From positions 396,001 to 460,000 of the forward strand of contig NZ_CDPP01000004.1 in the NCBI RefSeq assembly GCF_000829905.1: a DNA stretch of 64,000 bases, read 5' to 3'. A program made the translations under genes and the position numbers. Origin of the DNA: Beduini massiliensis. GTDB taxonomy: Bacteria > Bacillota_I > Bacilli_A > Erysipelotrichales > Coprobacillaceae. The notes under the pieces were generated by a model. It had not been told where the DNA came from. It did not search any database and saw nothing but the letters and a program-made list of their open reading frames with translations. Below, piece after piece: positions 9,190 through 17,006 of the stretch; the stretch's first letter is position 1, and each line of letters opens with the position of its first letter.

Positions 9190-10262
9190 TATCTTCTCTC
9201 CTCTATCATTTTAGTAAATTCATCAAATAGGAATTCAGTATCCTGAGGTCCCGCACACGCTTCCGGATGAAACTGTACCGTTTGAATCGGTTGTCCATGA
9301 TATTTCAATCCTTCTATTGTCTGATCGTTGACGTTCATGAACCATACTTTCGCAATCGATGCATCGATGCTGCTTTCTTTAATCACGTAATTATGGTTTT
9401 GAGTGGATATGTATACGTGCCCATTGATAAGATTCTTGACAGGATGATTGGCACCATGATGCCCATATTTCAATTTTTCTGTTTTAAAGCCCTGTGCCAA
9501 TGCCATCAGCTGATGTCCTAAACAGATCCCAAAAATCGGGATTCCGCTTTTGATCAACTGCTTGATTTCACCGATAATCTCTGTACATTCACTCGGATCT
9601 CCGGGACCGTTGGAAAGTAATATGCCATCGACGTTCATAGCTATCACTTTTTTGGCAGGCGTAGACGCCGGCACTACAATGACTTCATACCCACGTTTAA
9701 TTAAATGTTCGGCAATATTTCTTTTTGCCCCAAAATCATATAAAGCAATCTTTTTATTTCCACTGCTGATTGTATGAATAGAATCACTGGTTACTTTTTC
9801 TACGACATGTTCTACTTTATACGCTTTGATTTGCGGTAATACTTCCTGAATATTTTCATACTTTTGCGTTGTAATCATTCCATTCAGGCAACCTTTTTGG
9901 CGAATGACTTTAGCTAAATGGCGAGTATCAACACCGGCAATACCTGGAATATCATTTAACTTTAAATAAGTATCTAAATCCATTTCAGTTCTAAAGTTGC
10001 TGCCGATACGTGAGAGTTCACTGACAATCAGTCCTTCTGTAAAGACACTGGAAGATTCTTGATCTTCTAAGCAAACCCCATAATTACCAATAAGCGGATA
10101 GGTCATAATGACAGACTGTCCTGCATAAGACGGGTCAGTCAGGATTTCCAAGTAACCACTCATGGATGTATTAAAGACCAACTCACTTACAACTTCTCGT
10201 TTGGCACCAATACTTATTCCTTCAAAGCTGTCTCCATTTTCTAATATTAAATATGCTTTCAT
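9189..10262 (-). CDS. carA: Carbamoyl-phosphate synthase small subunit
   Basis: 357 residues. It supplies ammonia by hydrolysing glutamine. The N-terminal CPSase small-chain domain (residues 1-150; SMSGYQE-type SMSGYLEILTDPSYAGQ) is followed by a class I amidotransferase with the nucleophile in GICLGHQLMALAQG and the His/Glu pair in QFHPEACAGP. It begins 14 bases after dapH and overlaps carB by one base, so dapH-carA-carB form a single operon. RBS AAAGAGGT lies just before the ATG at 10260-10262. Confidence 0.96.
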   Translation of the reverse strand: MKAYLILENGDSFEGISIGAKREVVSELVFNTSMSGYLEILTDPSYAGQSVIMTYPLIGNYGVCLEDQESSSVFTEGLIVSELSRIGSNFRTEMDLDTYLKLNDIPGIAGVDTRHLAKVIRQKGCLNGMITTQKYENIQEVLPQIKAYKVEHVVEKVTSDSIHTISSGNKKIALYDFGAKRNIAEHLIKRGYEVIVVPASTPAKKVIAMNVDGILLSNGPGDPSECTEIIGEIKQLIKSGIPIFGICLGHQLMALAQGFKTEKLKYGHHGANHPVKNLINGHVYISTQNHNYVIKESSIDASIAKVWFMNVNDQTIEGLKYHGQPIQTVQFHPEACAGPQDTEFLFDEFTKMIEERR

Positions 10263-10276
10263 ATATACCTCTTTCT

Positions 10277-10981
10277 TTAAATCTGTCTTAAATCATCCAT
10301 CAGTTTTGTTTTTTCGATCGTTTCTGCTGTCTTTTTCTGTTTGATTATTTTTGCCGGATTCCCTGCTGCTACAGCTCCTTTAGGCACATCATTCAAAACA
10401 ACACTGCCTGCCCCTATAACCGCCCCTTGACCAACATGAACGCCTTCTACGATAACGGCATTAGCTCCCACCAACACATCATCTTCAATGACTACCGGCT
10501 TTGCACTTGGGGGTTCAATCACGCCGGCTAAAACAGCGCCGGCACCAATATGACAACGTTTTCCGACTTCTACGCGTCCGCCTAAAACAGCTCCCATATC
10601 AATCATTGTTTCATCGCCAATCTTACAGCCAATATTGATAATCGCCCCCATCATGATGACTGCCTGATTTCCAATCGATACCTGCTCACGAATAATGCTT
10701 CCCGGTTCAATTCGTGCATTAATCGCTCTCATATCCAATAAGGGAATCGCACTGTTGCGGCTGTTTTGTTCTAAATGGTAATGTGTGATGCAATGCTGAT
10801 ATTGCTTTAAATAGGCTTGGACTAAATCTAAGTCCCCTATTAAAATGCGGCTGCTTTTTGTGCCAAATACTTCAATGTGACTGTCTGTTGGCAGATCATG
10901 TCCGTTAACATAAACTTTCACAATGGTTTTCTTTTTTGATTCCTTAATATATTGAATAATTTCTTCTGCTGTTTGACTCAT
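10277..10981 (-). CDS. dapH: 2,3,4,5-tetrahydropyridine-2,6-dicarboxylate N-acetyltransferase
   Basis: 234 residues from ATG at 10979-10981, selected because AGGAGG lies 8 bases upstream; the longer frame to 11011 lacks a site. DapH acetylates tetrahydrodipicolinate in the acetylated branch of lysine and diaminopimelate synthesis. The N-terminal helical DapH domain (residues 1-80) precedes a left-handed parallel beta-helix built of hexapeptide repeats ([33 protein letters not shown] and so on). It is first in an operon with carAB and has no other dap genes around it. Its leader contains a terminator-like hairpin with a T7 tail. Confidence 0.93.
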   Translation of the reverse strand: MSQTAEEIIQYIKESKKKTIVKVYVNGHDLPTDSHIEVFGTKSSRILIGDLDLVQAYLKQYQHCITHYHLEQNSRNSAIPLLDMRAINARIEPGSIIREQVSIGNQAVIMMGAIINIGCKIGDETMIDMGAVLGGRVEVGKRCHIGAGAVLAGVIEPPSAKPVVIEDDVLVGANAVIVEGVHVGQGAVIGAGSVVLNDVPKGAVAAGNPAKIIKQKKTAETIEKTKLMDDLRQI

Positions 10982-11022
10982 AAACTTCCTCCTTTTTATT
11001 GCAATGTACACATTTAACCAAC

Positions 11023-11058
11023 AAAAAAAGGAGACATAACTTTATTCGTTATCTCTCC
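11023..11058 (-). promoter_or_regulatory. Leader terminator/attenuator of dapH-carAB
   Basis: On the minus strand GGAGAGATAAC (11058-11048) pairs with GTTATGTCTCC (11040-11030), one G-G mismatch, 7-base loop, then T7 (11029-11023). No gene precedes it on this strand, so it lies in the dapH leader and would block the operon unless an alternative fold forms. I found no T-box signature and too little sequence for a lysine riboswitch. Confidence 0.65.
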
Positions 11059-11155
11059 TCTTATTTAAAATTGAAATTTAAAAACAAAGTTACTTTCAAT
11101 AAGCTCCTTTGCTTTTATTTTGTTGTCAATGTGAAAACTTCATAAATACACTCGT

Positions 11156-11184
11156 ATTTTATCAGCTTTACTTCATAATTTCAA
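11156..11184 (-). promoter_or_regulatory. Promoter of dapH-carAB
   Basis: TTGAAA (11184-11179), 17-base spacer, TAAAAT (11161-11156) on the minus strand. This places transcription start near 11149 and gives a leader of about 165 bases. The rest of the 315-base gap upstream of dapH holds only the leader hairpin. Confidence 0.55.
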
Positions 11185-11296
11185 GTTTTTTAGCTAATAA
11201 CCACAGATGCTTTTATTTATCTGATAAAAGATTGTGGCGATGGAATAAAATGTTTTCCCTAAGAACATAATAGTAGTAATCTATAGGAGGCAGCTT

Positions 11297-11527
11297 ATGC
11301 AATTAAATGAACACCAAAAATTCTTTTTAAGGGCTTTTAAAGAAACCGTTTGTATCACGCGTGATCAAAACGGACGAACATTTATCTGTAAAGATAAACC
11401 AATTTTAGATCGCGAACTAGGAGAATGGGAAGATGCTGATTTTATTGAACTAGACCCACAGTTATTCCCCGATTTAGATTGGCAGACACTCTATTATGCA
11501 GAAACGATGCTAAAAGAAGAAAAATAA
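11297..11527 (+). CDS. Small acidic hypothetical protein
   Basis: 76 residues, strong AGGAGG 8 bases before the ATG. The sequence is mixed and acidic (WEDADFIELDPQLFPDLDW), with no cysteines apart from two scattered ones and no membrane segment. I do not recognise a family. The stop codon lies in the stem of a terminator shared with the convergent neighbour. Confidence 0.7.
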   Translation: MQLNEHQKFFLRAFKETVCITRDQNGRTFICKDKPILDRELGEWEDADFIELDPQLFPDLDWQTLYYAETMLKEEK

Positions 11528-11549
11528 ACCCACTGTGGTTTATTTTTTT
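11523..11549. terminator. Shared bidirectional terminator overlapping both stop codons
   Basis: AATAAACC (11523-11530) pairs with GGTTTATT (11537-11544), with T7 on the plus side and T5 on the minus side. It contains the stops of both convergent small genes. Confidence 0.75.
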
Positions 11550-11803
11550 AATGAAAGCAATTCTTTAGCTTTAACGACATCTTTCTTTTTTACATATAAA
11601 GTGTACATTTTTGAATAGTGTCCATCATCGTAATCTAATGGTGAAGGATTCGAATAACTGGAAAATGTATTTGGCATTCCTGCTAGATCCGATTCAATTC
11701 CTTCTTTGGTTTTAATCCCTTGATCATTTAGAATTCGAGTCATTTCAGCAATTTGATCACGATCATAGCTGGAAAATATGTCTGTAAAGAGCCAATTCAG
11801 CAT
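11540..11803 (-). CDS. Small hypothetical protein (DUF2007-like)
   Basis: 87 residues; GGGGGAT precedes the ATG. The C-terminal half (YTLYVKKKDVVKAKELLSLK) resembles the small DUF2007 'putative signal transducing' fold, in which a short beta-alpha unit ends in a helix rich in Lys and Leu. The match is by eye and weak. Convergent to the previous small gene. Confidence 0.6.
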   Translation of the reverse strand: MLNWLFTDIFSSYDRDQIAEMTRILNDQGIKTKEGIESDLAGMPNTFSSYSNPSPLDYDDGHYSKMYTLYVKKKDVVKAKELLSLKK

Positions 11804-11895
11804 TGTTTATCCCCCATTTCCTATAACTATCTTAATTTTATCACATATCATAGGATCTTCCTATAAGTTGTTTAGATAAACATCACTTATATACT

Positions 11896-12075
11896 TTATG
11901 CTTTCTTCTTCATTATTACCGATGCACCTAGTAAAGATAAGCTCATAAACACAATATATGAGTTAAAAGCAGTAAGATCTCCAGTATCGGCTATTACATT
12001 ATTTTCTTGTTCAATAGGGACTAAAGGAGAGGAGGATTAAATATCTTGTTTAGTTCCTTCTTCATATCTTTTAAC
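11896..12075 (-). pseudogene. Relic of an LPXTG-anchored surface protein C-terminus
   Basis: The minus strand encodes an uninterrupted tail from 12036 to the stop at 11896: an IADTGD sorting-like motif, a hydrophobic stretch (YIVFMSLSLLGASVIM) and the basic end KKKA. This is the layout of a sortase signal. An in-frame TAA at 12037-12039 and another further up separate it from KRYEEGTKQDI, which reads as the former upstream part. No start or RBS is present, so it is a decayed remnant. Confidence 0.7.
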
Positions 12076-12128
12076 AAAAATTTATTATAACAATCTTTGT
12101 GTTTTATTACATTTATTAAAAAATCTAG

Positions 12129-12134
12129 TATAAT
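12129..12134 (+). promoter_or_regulatory. Possible -10 box upstream of the nuclease-like gene
   Basis: TATAAT at 12129-12134 in TAGTATAATAG, with a poor -35 (ATTACA) 17 bases upstream. Apart from this and the surface-protein relic, I see nothing in the gap 11804-12275. Confidence 0.4.
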
Positions 12135-12275
12135 AGTGATATATCACTTAAAATAGGATCTTCTTAAATAAAATGGCATAATGATAGATGAAAATTATCA
12201 TTTTTGCTTAAATCAGAATTAGTTAATAAGGTGAATTTTCGCCTTTATTCATTATCAATCAGGAAAGGGATTAAA

Positions 12276-12797
12276 ATGAAAGATTACACTATTACTAGAA
12301 CGGAATTAATAACAGTCTTAGAAAAATGTTTTATAGAATTATATACTAATGATGATTACCTGATAGCTCATAAACCTGCTATGCCAAGTTCGTATGACGA
12401 ACATCTTTGTGAAAGAACCATTGTTTTTAGATTTGCATATTATCTGCAAAAATATTTAGAAAATAATAACTTACTAAATAAGCTTGTTGTGGATTGTGAT
12501 TATAATAGAGATGCTTATGACATAAAGTCAGTTGGGCGTTTTGTGAATGGTACTTATCCTGATGTGATTGTCCACCAAAGAGGAAATAATAAACATAATT
12601 TTTTGGTAATTGAATTTAAAACCTATTGGAATAGGGATGTACAAAATGATATTGATAAAATCACAGGTTTTTTGGTTGAGTATGACTATAAGTATGTCAT
12701 GTCCATTATATTAGAAAAAACATTACAGGAGACCCTTTTGCAAATCAATGATCATTTATGGGATCAATCTATTTTAGAAAAACATGAAAGTTTATAG
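12276..12797 (+). CDS. PD-(D/E)XK nuclease-like protein
   Basis: 173 residues from ATG 12276 (AGGAAAGGG upstream). The fold signature is clear: Glu46 in a helix (ERTIVFRFAYYL), Asp75 in VDCDYNRD, then YPD (Asp96) and EFK (Glu113-Lys115) separated by 16 residues, the D...ExK arrangement of restriction-like nucleases. It has no DNA-binding domain. The following gene is a sirtuin-like protein 62 bases downstream, probably separately initiated. Function could be a nuclease in repair or defence, or a non-catalytic relative. The gene is AT-richer than its neighbours, which fits acquisition, but this was judged by eye. Confidence 0.7.
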   Translation: MKDYTITRTELITVLEKCFIELYTNDDYLIAHKPAMPSSYDEHLCERTIVFRFAYYLQKYLENNNLLNKLVVDCDYNRDAYDIKSVGRFVNGTYPDVIVHQRGNNKHNFLVIEFKTYWNRDVQNDIDKITGFLVEYDYKYVMSIILEKTLQETLLQINDHLWDQSILEKHESL

Positions 12798-12859
12798 AAA
12801 AGTATTTTTGAATTTTATCAGAACTTAACTATATATAGAAATGAAAAGGAGATGTTTTA

Positions 12860-13411
12860 ATGAAAATTATAGCCTTTACCGGAGCCGGTATCAGCAAACA
12901 AAGCAATATCCCTACCTTTATGGAAAGACCCGATGTCAGAGAAAAACTATTTAGAAGTTATGCCAACAGACACCATGAAGAATATAACGAAGTCATCAAA
13001 CAATTAAAAGCGAATATGAACGGTGCACAACCCAATGATGCTCATTATGCCTTAGCAGAATATAAAATTCCAATTATTACCATGAACATCGACGGATTGC
13101 ATCAATTAGCCGGAAGCAATGCCTTGGAACTGCATGGCGGTTTACCGGAAGATGATGAGATGGAGATCGCTTGGTCCCTCTACAACAAACCGGTACTATA
13201 TGGAGATCCAGCCCCAAATTATCAAAAGGCTTATGAAATGGTTTCTGCTTTAGAGCCTAATGATGTTTTTATCGTTGTGGGTTGTTCCTATCATACGGCT
13301 ATAGCCTGTGATTTAAGAGAACTAGCTAAAAGCAGAGGGGCAAAGATTATTGAAATTCAAGAAGATGCGGCTCACAATGTCAGAAAGACAATAAAAGAAC
13401 TATTAAAATAA
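12860..13411 (+). CDS. Minimal Sir2-like NAD-binding protein
   Basis: 183 residues; AAAAGGAG lies 10 bases before the ATG. Sirtuin motifs are in order: FTGAGIS (9-13 region), MNIDGLH in place of the usual QNID.LH, LHG with the candidate catalytic His, and VGCSYHTAI near the adenine-binding end. The zinc-binding four-cysteine module and much of the small domain of standard deacylases (about 240 residues) are absent. It therefore may be an NAD hydrolase or binding protein rather than a protein deacylase. A terminator follows at 13464. Confidence 0.75.
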   Translation: MKIIAFTGAGISKQSNIPTFMERPDVREKLFRSYANRHHEEYNEVIKQLKANMNGAQPNDAHYALAEYKIPIITMNIDGLHQLAGSNALELHGGLPEDDEMEIAWSLYNKPVLYGDPAPNYQKAYEMVSALEPNDVFIVVGCSYHTAIACDLRELAKSRGAKIIEIQEDAAHNVRKTIKELLK

Positions 13412-13463
13412 GAAAAAAAGATACCAAAAATGAGGTATCCCCTAAATATTAGACCTTATAAAT

Positions 13464-13494
13464 GCTGCAGTTATTACAACTGCGGTGCTTTTTT
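13464..13494 (+). terminator. Terminator after the sirtuin-like gene
   Basis: GCTGCAGTT (13464-13472) pairs with AACTGCGGT (13478-13486) and is followed by T6. A second weaker hairpin (GATACC / GGTATC) lies just before it. Confidence 0.75.
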
Positions 13495-13522
13495 ATTCAG
13501 TCATGATGACTAGGCTTGTCTC

Positions 13523-14248
13523 TTAATCACCGTTTTTTATAGCTAATGCAAGATCTGGATAATTTGTAATCAGACCATCTGCCTTCATATCAATAAAACG
13601 TTTCATATCTTCACGTTTATTGACTGTCCATGTATTCACCATAATTCCCTTTTGATGAGATTCTTCAATATAGTTAGGAATCTGTAGATTGGCATAAAAT
13701 GGGTGCAAAGCATCTGCCTGAATATGTGCCGCATAATCCCAAGGCTGAACGATTCCTTCGGCATAAAGCAATCCGATTCTTGCATTTGGATCTATTGATT
13801 TTACCGTCATCAAGGTATAATGATTAAAAGAAGAATAAATTACCTGTTGTTCTACACCGTATGCTTTTACTAACTGAATTACTTTTTCCTCGATTCCCGG
13901 ATAACCATAAAAATCTGTTTTAAGTTCAATATTTAATAAAATACCGGTACTTTTCACTAATTCCAATAAATCGGATAATAAAGGTAATTTGCAAAATTCA
14001 TATTGTTCCATATGATTATTATAATTAAATGCAGATAATTGTTCATACGTACAGTCTTTAATATAACCTAACCCATTACTGGTTCGATCAATCTTTTCAT
14101 CATGAATGATGACCACGTGTCCGTCACGTGTAAGATGGACGTCGGTTTCGATTCCTTCTGCCCCTAATCCGACTGCTAGTTTAAATGCTTCCATCGTGTT
14201 TTCAGGAGCATAGCCACTGGCTCCGCGATGTGCGATTATTTTTGTCAT
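13523..14248 (-). CDS. Glycerophosphodiester phosphodiesterase
   Basis: 241 residues, cytoplasmic (no signal peptide). It hydrolyses glycerophosphodiesters to glycerol 3-phosphate and an alcohol. Signature elements are AHRGASGYAPENT at 6-18, GIETDVHLTRDGHVVIIHD with the metal-binding Glu and Asp and the second catalytic His, and NTWTVN near the C-terminus. Start is supported by GAGGTG upstream. No transporter for glycerophosphodiesters is adjacent. Closest in size to UgpQ/YqiK-type enzymes. Confidence 0.93.
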   Translation of the reverse strand: MTKIIAHRGASGYAPENTMEAFKLAVGLGAEGIETDVHLTRDGHVVIIHDEKIDRTSNGLGYIKDCTYEQLSAFNYNNHMEQYEFCKLPLLSDLLELVKSTGILLNIELKTDFYGYPGIEEKVIQLVKAYGVEQQVIYSSFNHYTLMTVKSIDPNARIGLLYAEGIVQPWDYAAHIQADALHPFYANLQIPNYIEESHQKGIMVNTWTVNKREDMKRFIDMKADGLITNYPDLALAIKNGD

Positions 14249-14386
14249 TTCTATTCACCTCGCAACAAATTATAGCATAATCTCCGCCTTAAATATCCCC
14301 GTTTACAATAATTTAACAAATTTAATTTTATAATAATATTCCCTATTTTTCTTATTATGGGCTATAATAAAGAAGGAGGGATTTCT

Positions 14387-14926
14387 ATGTCAAAATTTAC
14401 ACAGAGATTAAAAAGAGAAGTGATTGTATCTTCAATCATATATATATTGGTTGGATTCATTTTCTTGTTTTATCCAACGATGAGCGCTAATATTATTGCC
14501 TATATATTAGGTGGAACTATTTTAGCATTTGGAATTGGCAAAGTCCTTGTTTATCGCAAACAGGAAGAAATTCATATGAATGACCGTATGGATTTGCTGA
14601 TTGGGGCAATCGCTTTGGGTGGTGGTGTCTTTATATTCTTTAATCCACCGATTGTTTTATCTATTTTGCCATTCATCGCCGGAATTTTCATGATTATTGA
14701 AGCATTCTCACTTATGCAGACGATCCAGCCGTTAAAAACAGATAAGAATGTTTATAATATTTCGTTTGTTTTAATGATTATTTTATTTGTTGGTGGAATC
14801 ATTATATTGATCAACCCATTTAAAGTTGCTAAGACTGTATTAATGATTATCGGTGCTTTCTTTATCTTTGATGGCATCTCTCAACTTTATGCGACCAATC
14901 AAATAAAGAGGCTGATGAATCGCTAA
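14387..14926 (+). CDS. DUF308 membrane protein (HdeD-like)
   Basis: 179 residues from ATG 14387, preceded by GAAGGAGGG. Six hydrophobic segments are arranged as three pairs (for example VIVSSIIYILVGFIFLFYP, NIIAYILGGTILAFGIG, ILPFIAGIFMIIEAF), with the FYPTMSANIIAYILGG repeat characteristic of the DUF308/HdeD family. In E. coli the relative HdeD is linked to acid resistance; the role here is unknown. Monocistronic, with a terminator right after the stop. Confidence 0.85.
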   Translation: MSKFTQRLKREVIVSSIIYILVGFIFLFYPTMSANIIAYILGGTILAFGIGKVLVYRKQEEIHMNDRMDLLIGAIALGGGVFIFFNPPIVLSILPFIAGIFMIIEAFSLMQTIQPLKTDKNVYNISFVLMIILFVGGIIILINPFKVAKTVLMIIGAFFIFDGISQLYATNQIKRLMNR

Positions 14927-14927
14927 G

Positions 14928-14950
14928 CACTTCACTATGAAGTGTTTTTT
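14928..14950 (+). terminator. Terminator after the DUF308 gene
   Basis: CACTTCA (14928-14934) pairs with TGAAGTG (14938-14944), followed by T6. Confidence 0.8.
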
Positions 14951-14960
14951 ATTACAGTCA

Positions 14961-15029
14961 TATGGAAAGCTAGCTTGACATATACAATAAAAGTTGTATA
15001 ATAAAAGTATGGAAAGTTAACTTTACATA
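14961..15029 (+). promoter_or_regulatory. Promoter with paired operators upstream of the XRE gene
   Basis: A perfect TTGACA (14975-14980), 16-base spacer and perfect TATAAT (14997-15002) lie between two near-identical 22-base copies that start TATGGAAAG at 14961-14982 and 15008-15029. Each copy holds a palindrome (AAGCTAGCTT and AAAGTTAACTTT). A further inverted repeat, TATACAA / TTGTATA, occupies the spacer (14981-15000). Copy one covers the -35 and copy two the start site, which is the layout of repressor sites, probably for the XRE protein encoded next. Confidence 0.75.
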
Positions 15030-15044
15030 AAAAGGGGTGATACT

Positions 15045-15248
15045 TTGAAAAATCGTTTAGAAGAAATACGAAAGCAGCATGGAATCAAACAAGAAGAATT
15101 AGCAAGTGCTTTGGAAGTATCCAGACAGACAATCGGTTCATTGGAAAATGGGCGCTATAATCCTTCTATTCTACTTGCCTTTAAAATTGCCCATTACTTT
15201 AATCTGCGTATTGAAGATATTTTTATCTATGAGGAGGAATTAAGATGA
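15045..15248 (+). CDS. Small XRE-family repressor
   Basis: 67 residues, starting with TTG at 15045 (AAGGGGTG 5 bases upstream). It is almost entirely one helix-turn-helix domain (EELASALEVSRQTIGSLENG), ending in a short acidic tail. Such compact XRE proteins usually sit next to a membrane protein, as here: the next gene overlaps by four bases (ATGA). The duplicated operator around its own promoter suggests autorepression. Confidence 0.9.
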   Translation: MKNRLEEIRKQHGIKQEELASALEVSRQTIGSLENGRYNPSILLAFKIAHYFNLRIEDIFIYEEELR

Positions 15249-15673
15249 AAAAGAATACGAGTATTTTAATCACTATTTTAGGTACTGTTTTGCTGGCTGT
15301 CGGGCTTTACATGGTTAGAGCCATTATTGATCCTCAAGGTATCATGAAAACAATGCCCTATCTCGCCATTGGACTTGGCTGTGGAATGTTTGGGCATGGA
15401 CTCGGTGAACTTTATAATCGTCATGTGATCGCAAAAGACCCCAAATTAGCAAAACAAATGGAAATTAATCAAAAAGATGAACGTAACGTGATGTTGGCAA
15501 ACACTGCCAAAGCAAAAGGATTTGATATCATGACCTATGTCTTTTCTGCCTTGCTTTTAGCTTATGCTTTGATGGGAAGTGGCTGGGAAATCATTATTCC
15601 ATTTGTCATTGCCTATTTATTTGTTGAAATATATGCCGTTTATTCTCGTGTAAAAATAGAAAAAGAACAATAA
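15245..15673 (+). CDS. Four-helix membrane protein paired with the XRE repressor
   Basis: 142 residues, translationally coupled to the repressor (ATGA overlap, GAGGAGG upstream). Two membrane segments (about 7-25 and 37-55) are followed by a charged stretch with NQKDERNVMLANTAKAKGFD and two more segments (about 95-135). The DER-containing central loop resembles DUF2178/DUF6442-type proteins seen next to small XRE regulators. Function unknown; possibly senses or reacts to a membrane condition. Confidence 0.75.
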   Translation: MKKNTSILITILGTVLLAVGLYMVRAIIDPQGIMKTMPYLAIGLGCGMFGHGLGELYNRHVIAKDPKLAKQMEINQKDERNVMLANTAKAKGFDIMTYVFSALLLAYALMGSGWEIIIPFVIAYLFVEIYAVYSRVKIEKEQ

Positions 15674-15740
15674 TTTTAAATGAAATGACTTTATTTATTC
15701 ATAATGCTAAAATAAGACTATAAACTAAAGGAGGAATACA

Positions 15741-16205
15741 ATGAGATTTACAGGAACCGTTCTTTCAGTAGCTGACATTCATGCTGCCAGAAAATTTTAT
15801 GAGGATCTATTTCATTTAGAGGTTTATCAGGATTATGGTATCAACATCATGTTCACTTGTGGTATATCTTTACAGCAGGATTTTGATTGGCTGGTAAATC
15901 TTCCTAAAGAAAAGATTATCGCATACCCAAATAATATAGAATTATGTTTTGAGGAAGAAAACTTTGATGATTTCCTAAAAAAATTAGGAAACTATGAAAT
16001 TGAGTATCTTGGTGATGTGATCGAACATAGCTGGGGACAACGTGTCATTCGTTTCTATGATTTAGATGGCCATATCATTGAAGTAGGAGAATCAATGAAA
16101 AAAGTCATTCAGCGTTTCTTGAATACCGGATTAACGATGGATGAGGTATCCATTAAAATGGATGCTTCGGTTGAAGACTTAACAAAACTGTTAAATGCTT
16201 CTTAA
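15741..16205 (+). CDS. VOC-family (glyoxalase/dioxygenase-like) protein
   Basis: 154 residues, AAAGGAGG upstream. The first 120 residues form the two-module VOC fold (VLSVADIHAARKFYEDLF ... VIRFYDLDGHIIEVGE). The last 30 residues (FLNTGLTMDEVSIKMDASVEDLTKLL) form a helical extension that looks like a small helix-turn-helix. Substrate unknown. A GNAT gene follows after 19 bases, so the two are probably co-transcribed. Confidence 0.82.
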   Translation: MRFTGTVLSVADIHAARKFYEDLFHLEVYQDYGINIMFTCGISLQQDFDWLVNLPKEKIIAYPNNIELCFEEENFDDFLKKLGNYEIEYLGDVIEHSWGQRVIRFYDLDGHIIEVGESMKKVIQRFLNTGLTMDEVSIKMDASVEDLTKLLNAS

Positions 16206-16224
16206 AAAATGAAAGGATCAACCT

Positions 16225-16815
16225 ATGACCAATACACCAACTTTAAAAACAGAAAGACTTATACTAAGACAATTTAATGAACAGGATATGGAGGCCCTGT
16301 TTGCTATCTATAAAGATGAAGAAGTCAATACATATTTACCTTGGTTTCCGCTTTTGTCCATTGAAGAAGCCGAAGCCTTTTACAAAGAACATTACGCTTT
16401 GGCTTATCAGCAGCCCTATGGTTATCGATACGCAATCTGTTTAAAGGAAGATAATATCCCCATCGGTTATGTTCACGTCAGCATGGAAGACGCCCATGAT
16501 TTTGGCTATGGCTTGCGTAAGGAGTTTTGGCATCAAGGGATTGTCAGTGAAGCAAGCAAAGCCGTCGTAGAACAACTAAAAAAAGATGGTTTTCGATTTA
16601 TCACCGCAACACATGACATAAAAAACCCTCGCAGCGGCAATGTGATGAAACAATTAGGCATGCAGTATAAATACTCTTACGAAGAACTTTGGCAGCCTAA
16701 AAATATCTTAGTAACCTTTCGCTTATATCAATTAAACTTTGATGGATTAAAAGATCGTGTCTATGATAAATACTGGAATATGTCTGAGGTACATTTTATA
16801 GAAACTGATCTATGA
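16225..16815 (+). CDS. GNAT acetyltransferase (RimJ/RimL type)
   Basis: 196 residues. The start TLKTERLILRQFNEQDMEALF is typical of RimJ/RimL-type N-acetyltransferases; the acetyl-CoA site is around YGLRKEFWHQGIVSEASKAV and the ATHDIKNPRSGNVMKQLGM segment closes the domain. The last 35 residues extend beyond the usual end. Substrate is not evident. It follows the VOC gene closely and ends in a strong terminator. Confidence 0.88.
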   Translation: MTNTPTLKTERLILRQFNEQDMEALFAIYKDEEVNTYLPWFPLLSIEEAEAFYKEHYALAYQQPYGYRYAICLKEDNIPIGYVHVSMEDAHDFGYGLRKEFWHQGIVSEASKAVVEQLKKDGFRFITATHDIKNPRSGNVMKQLGMQYKYSYEELWQPKNILVTFRLYQLNFDGLKDRVYDKYWNMSEVHFIETDL

Positions 16816-16826
16816 TTCAAAGTTAG

Positions 16827-16850
16827 AGAACGCTGACAGCGTTCTTTTTT
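16827..16850 (+). terminator. Terminator after the GNAT gene
   Basis: AGAACGCT (16827-16834) pairs with AGCGTTCT (16838-16845), followed by T6. Confidence 0.85.
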
Positions 16851-17006
16851 ATTTTGCATATTCATTGTGTATGTCTGCTCTATCAAGTAAAATAACAGAC
16901 TATATGGCTACAAAACAAAATTCCTCTTGAATTCTCCATACAGGGGGTCGTCTTTCATCTATTATTTATATATAGTTAATTTATAAAACAAGGAGGAACA
17001 GCATTT

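Noticed and set aside
10982-11160. T-box or lysine riboswitch upstream of dapH
   Set aside because: The T-box signature (TGG-ACC-GCG-like) is absent, and the leader before the terminator is shorter than a lysine riboswitch. Only a terminator hairpin is supported.
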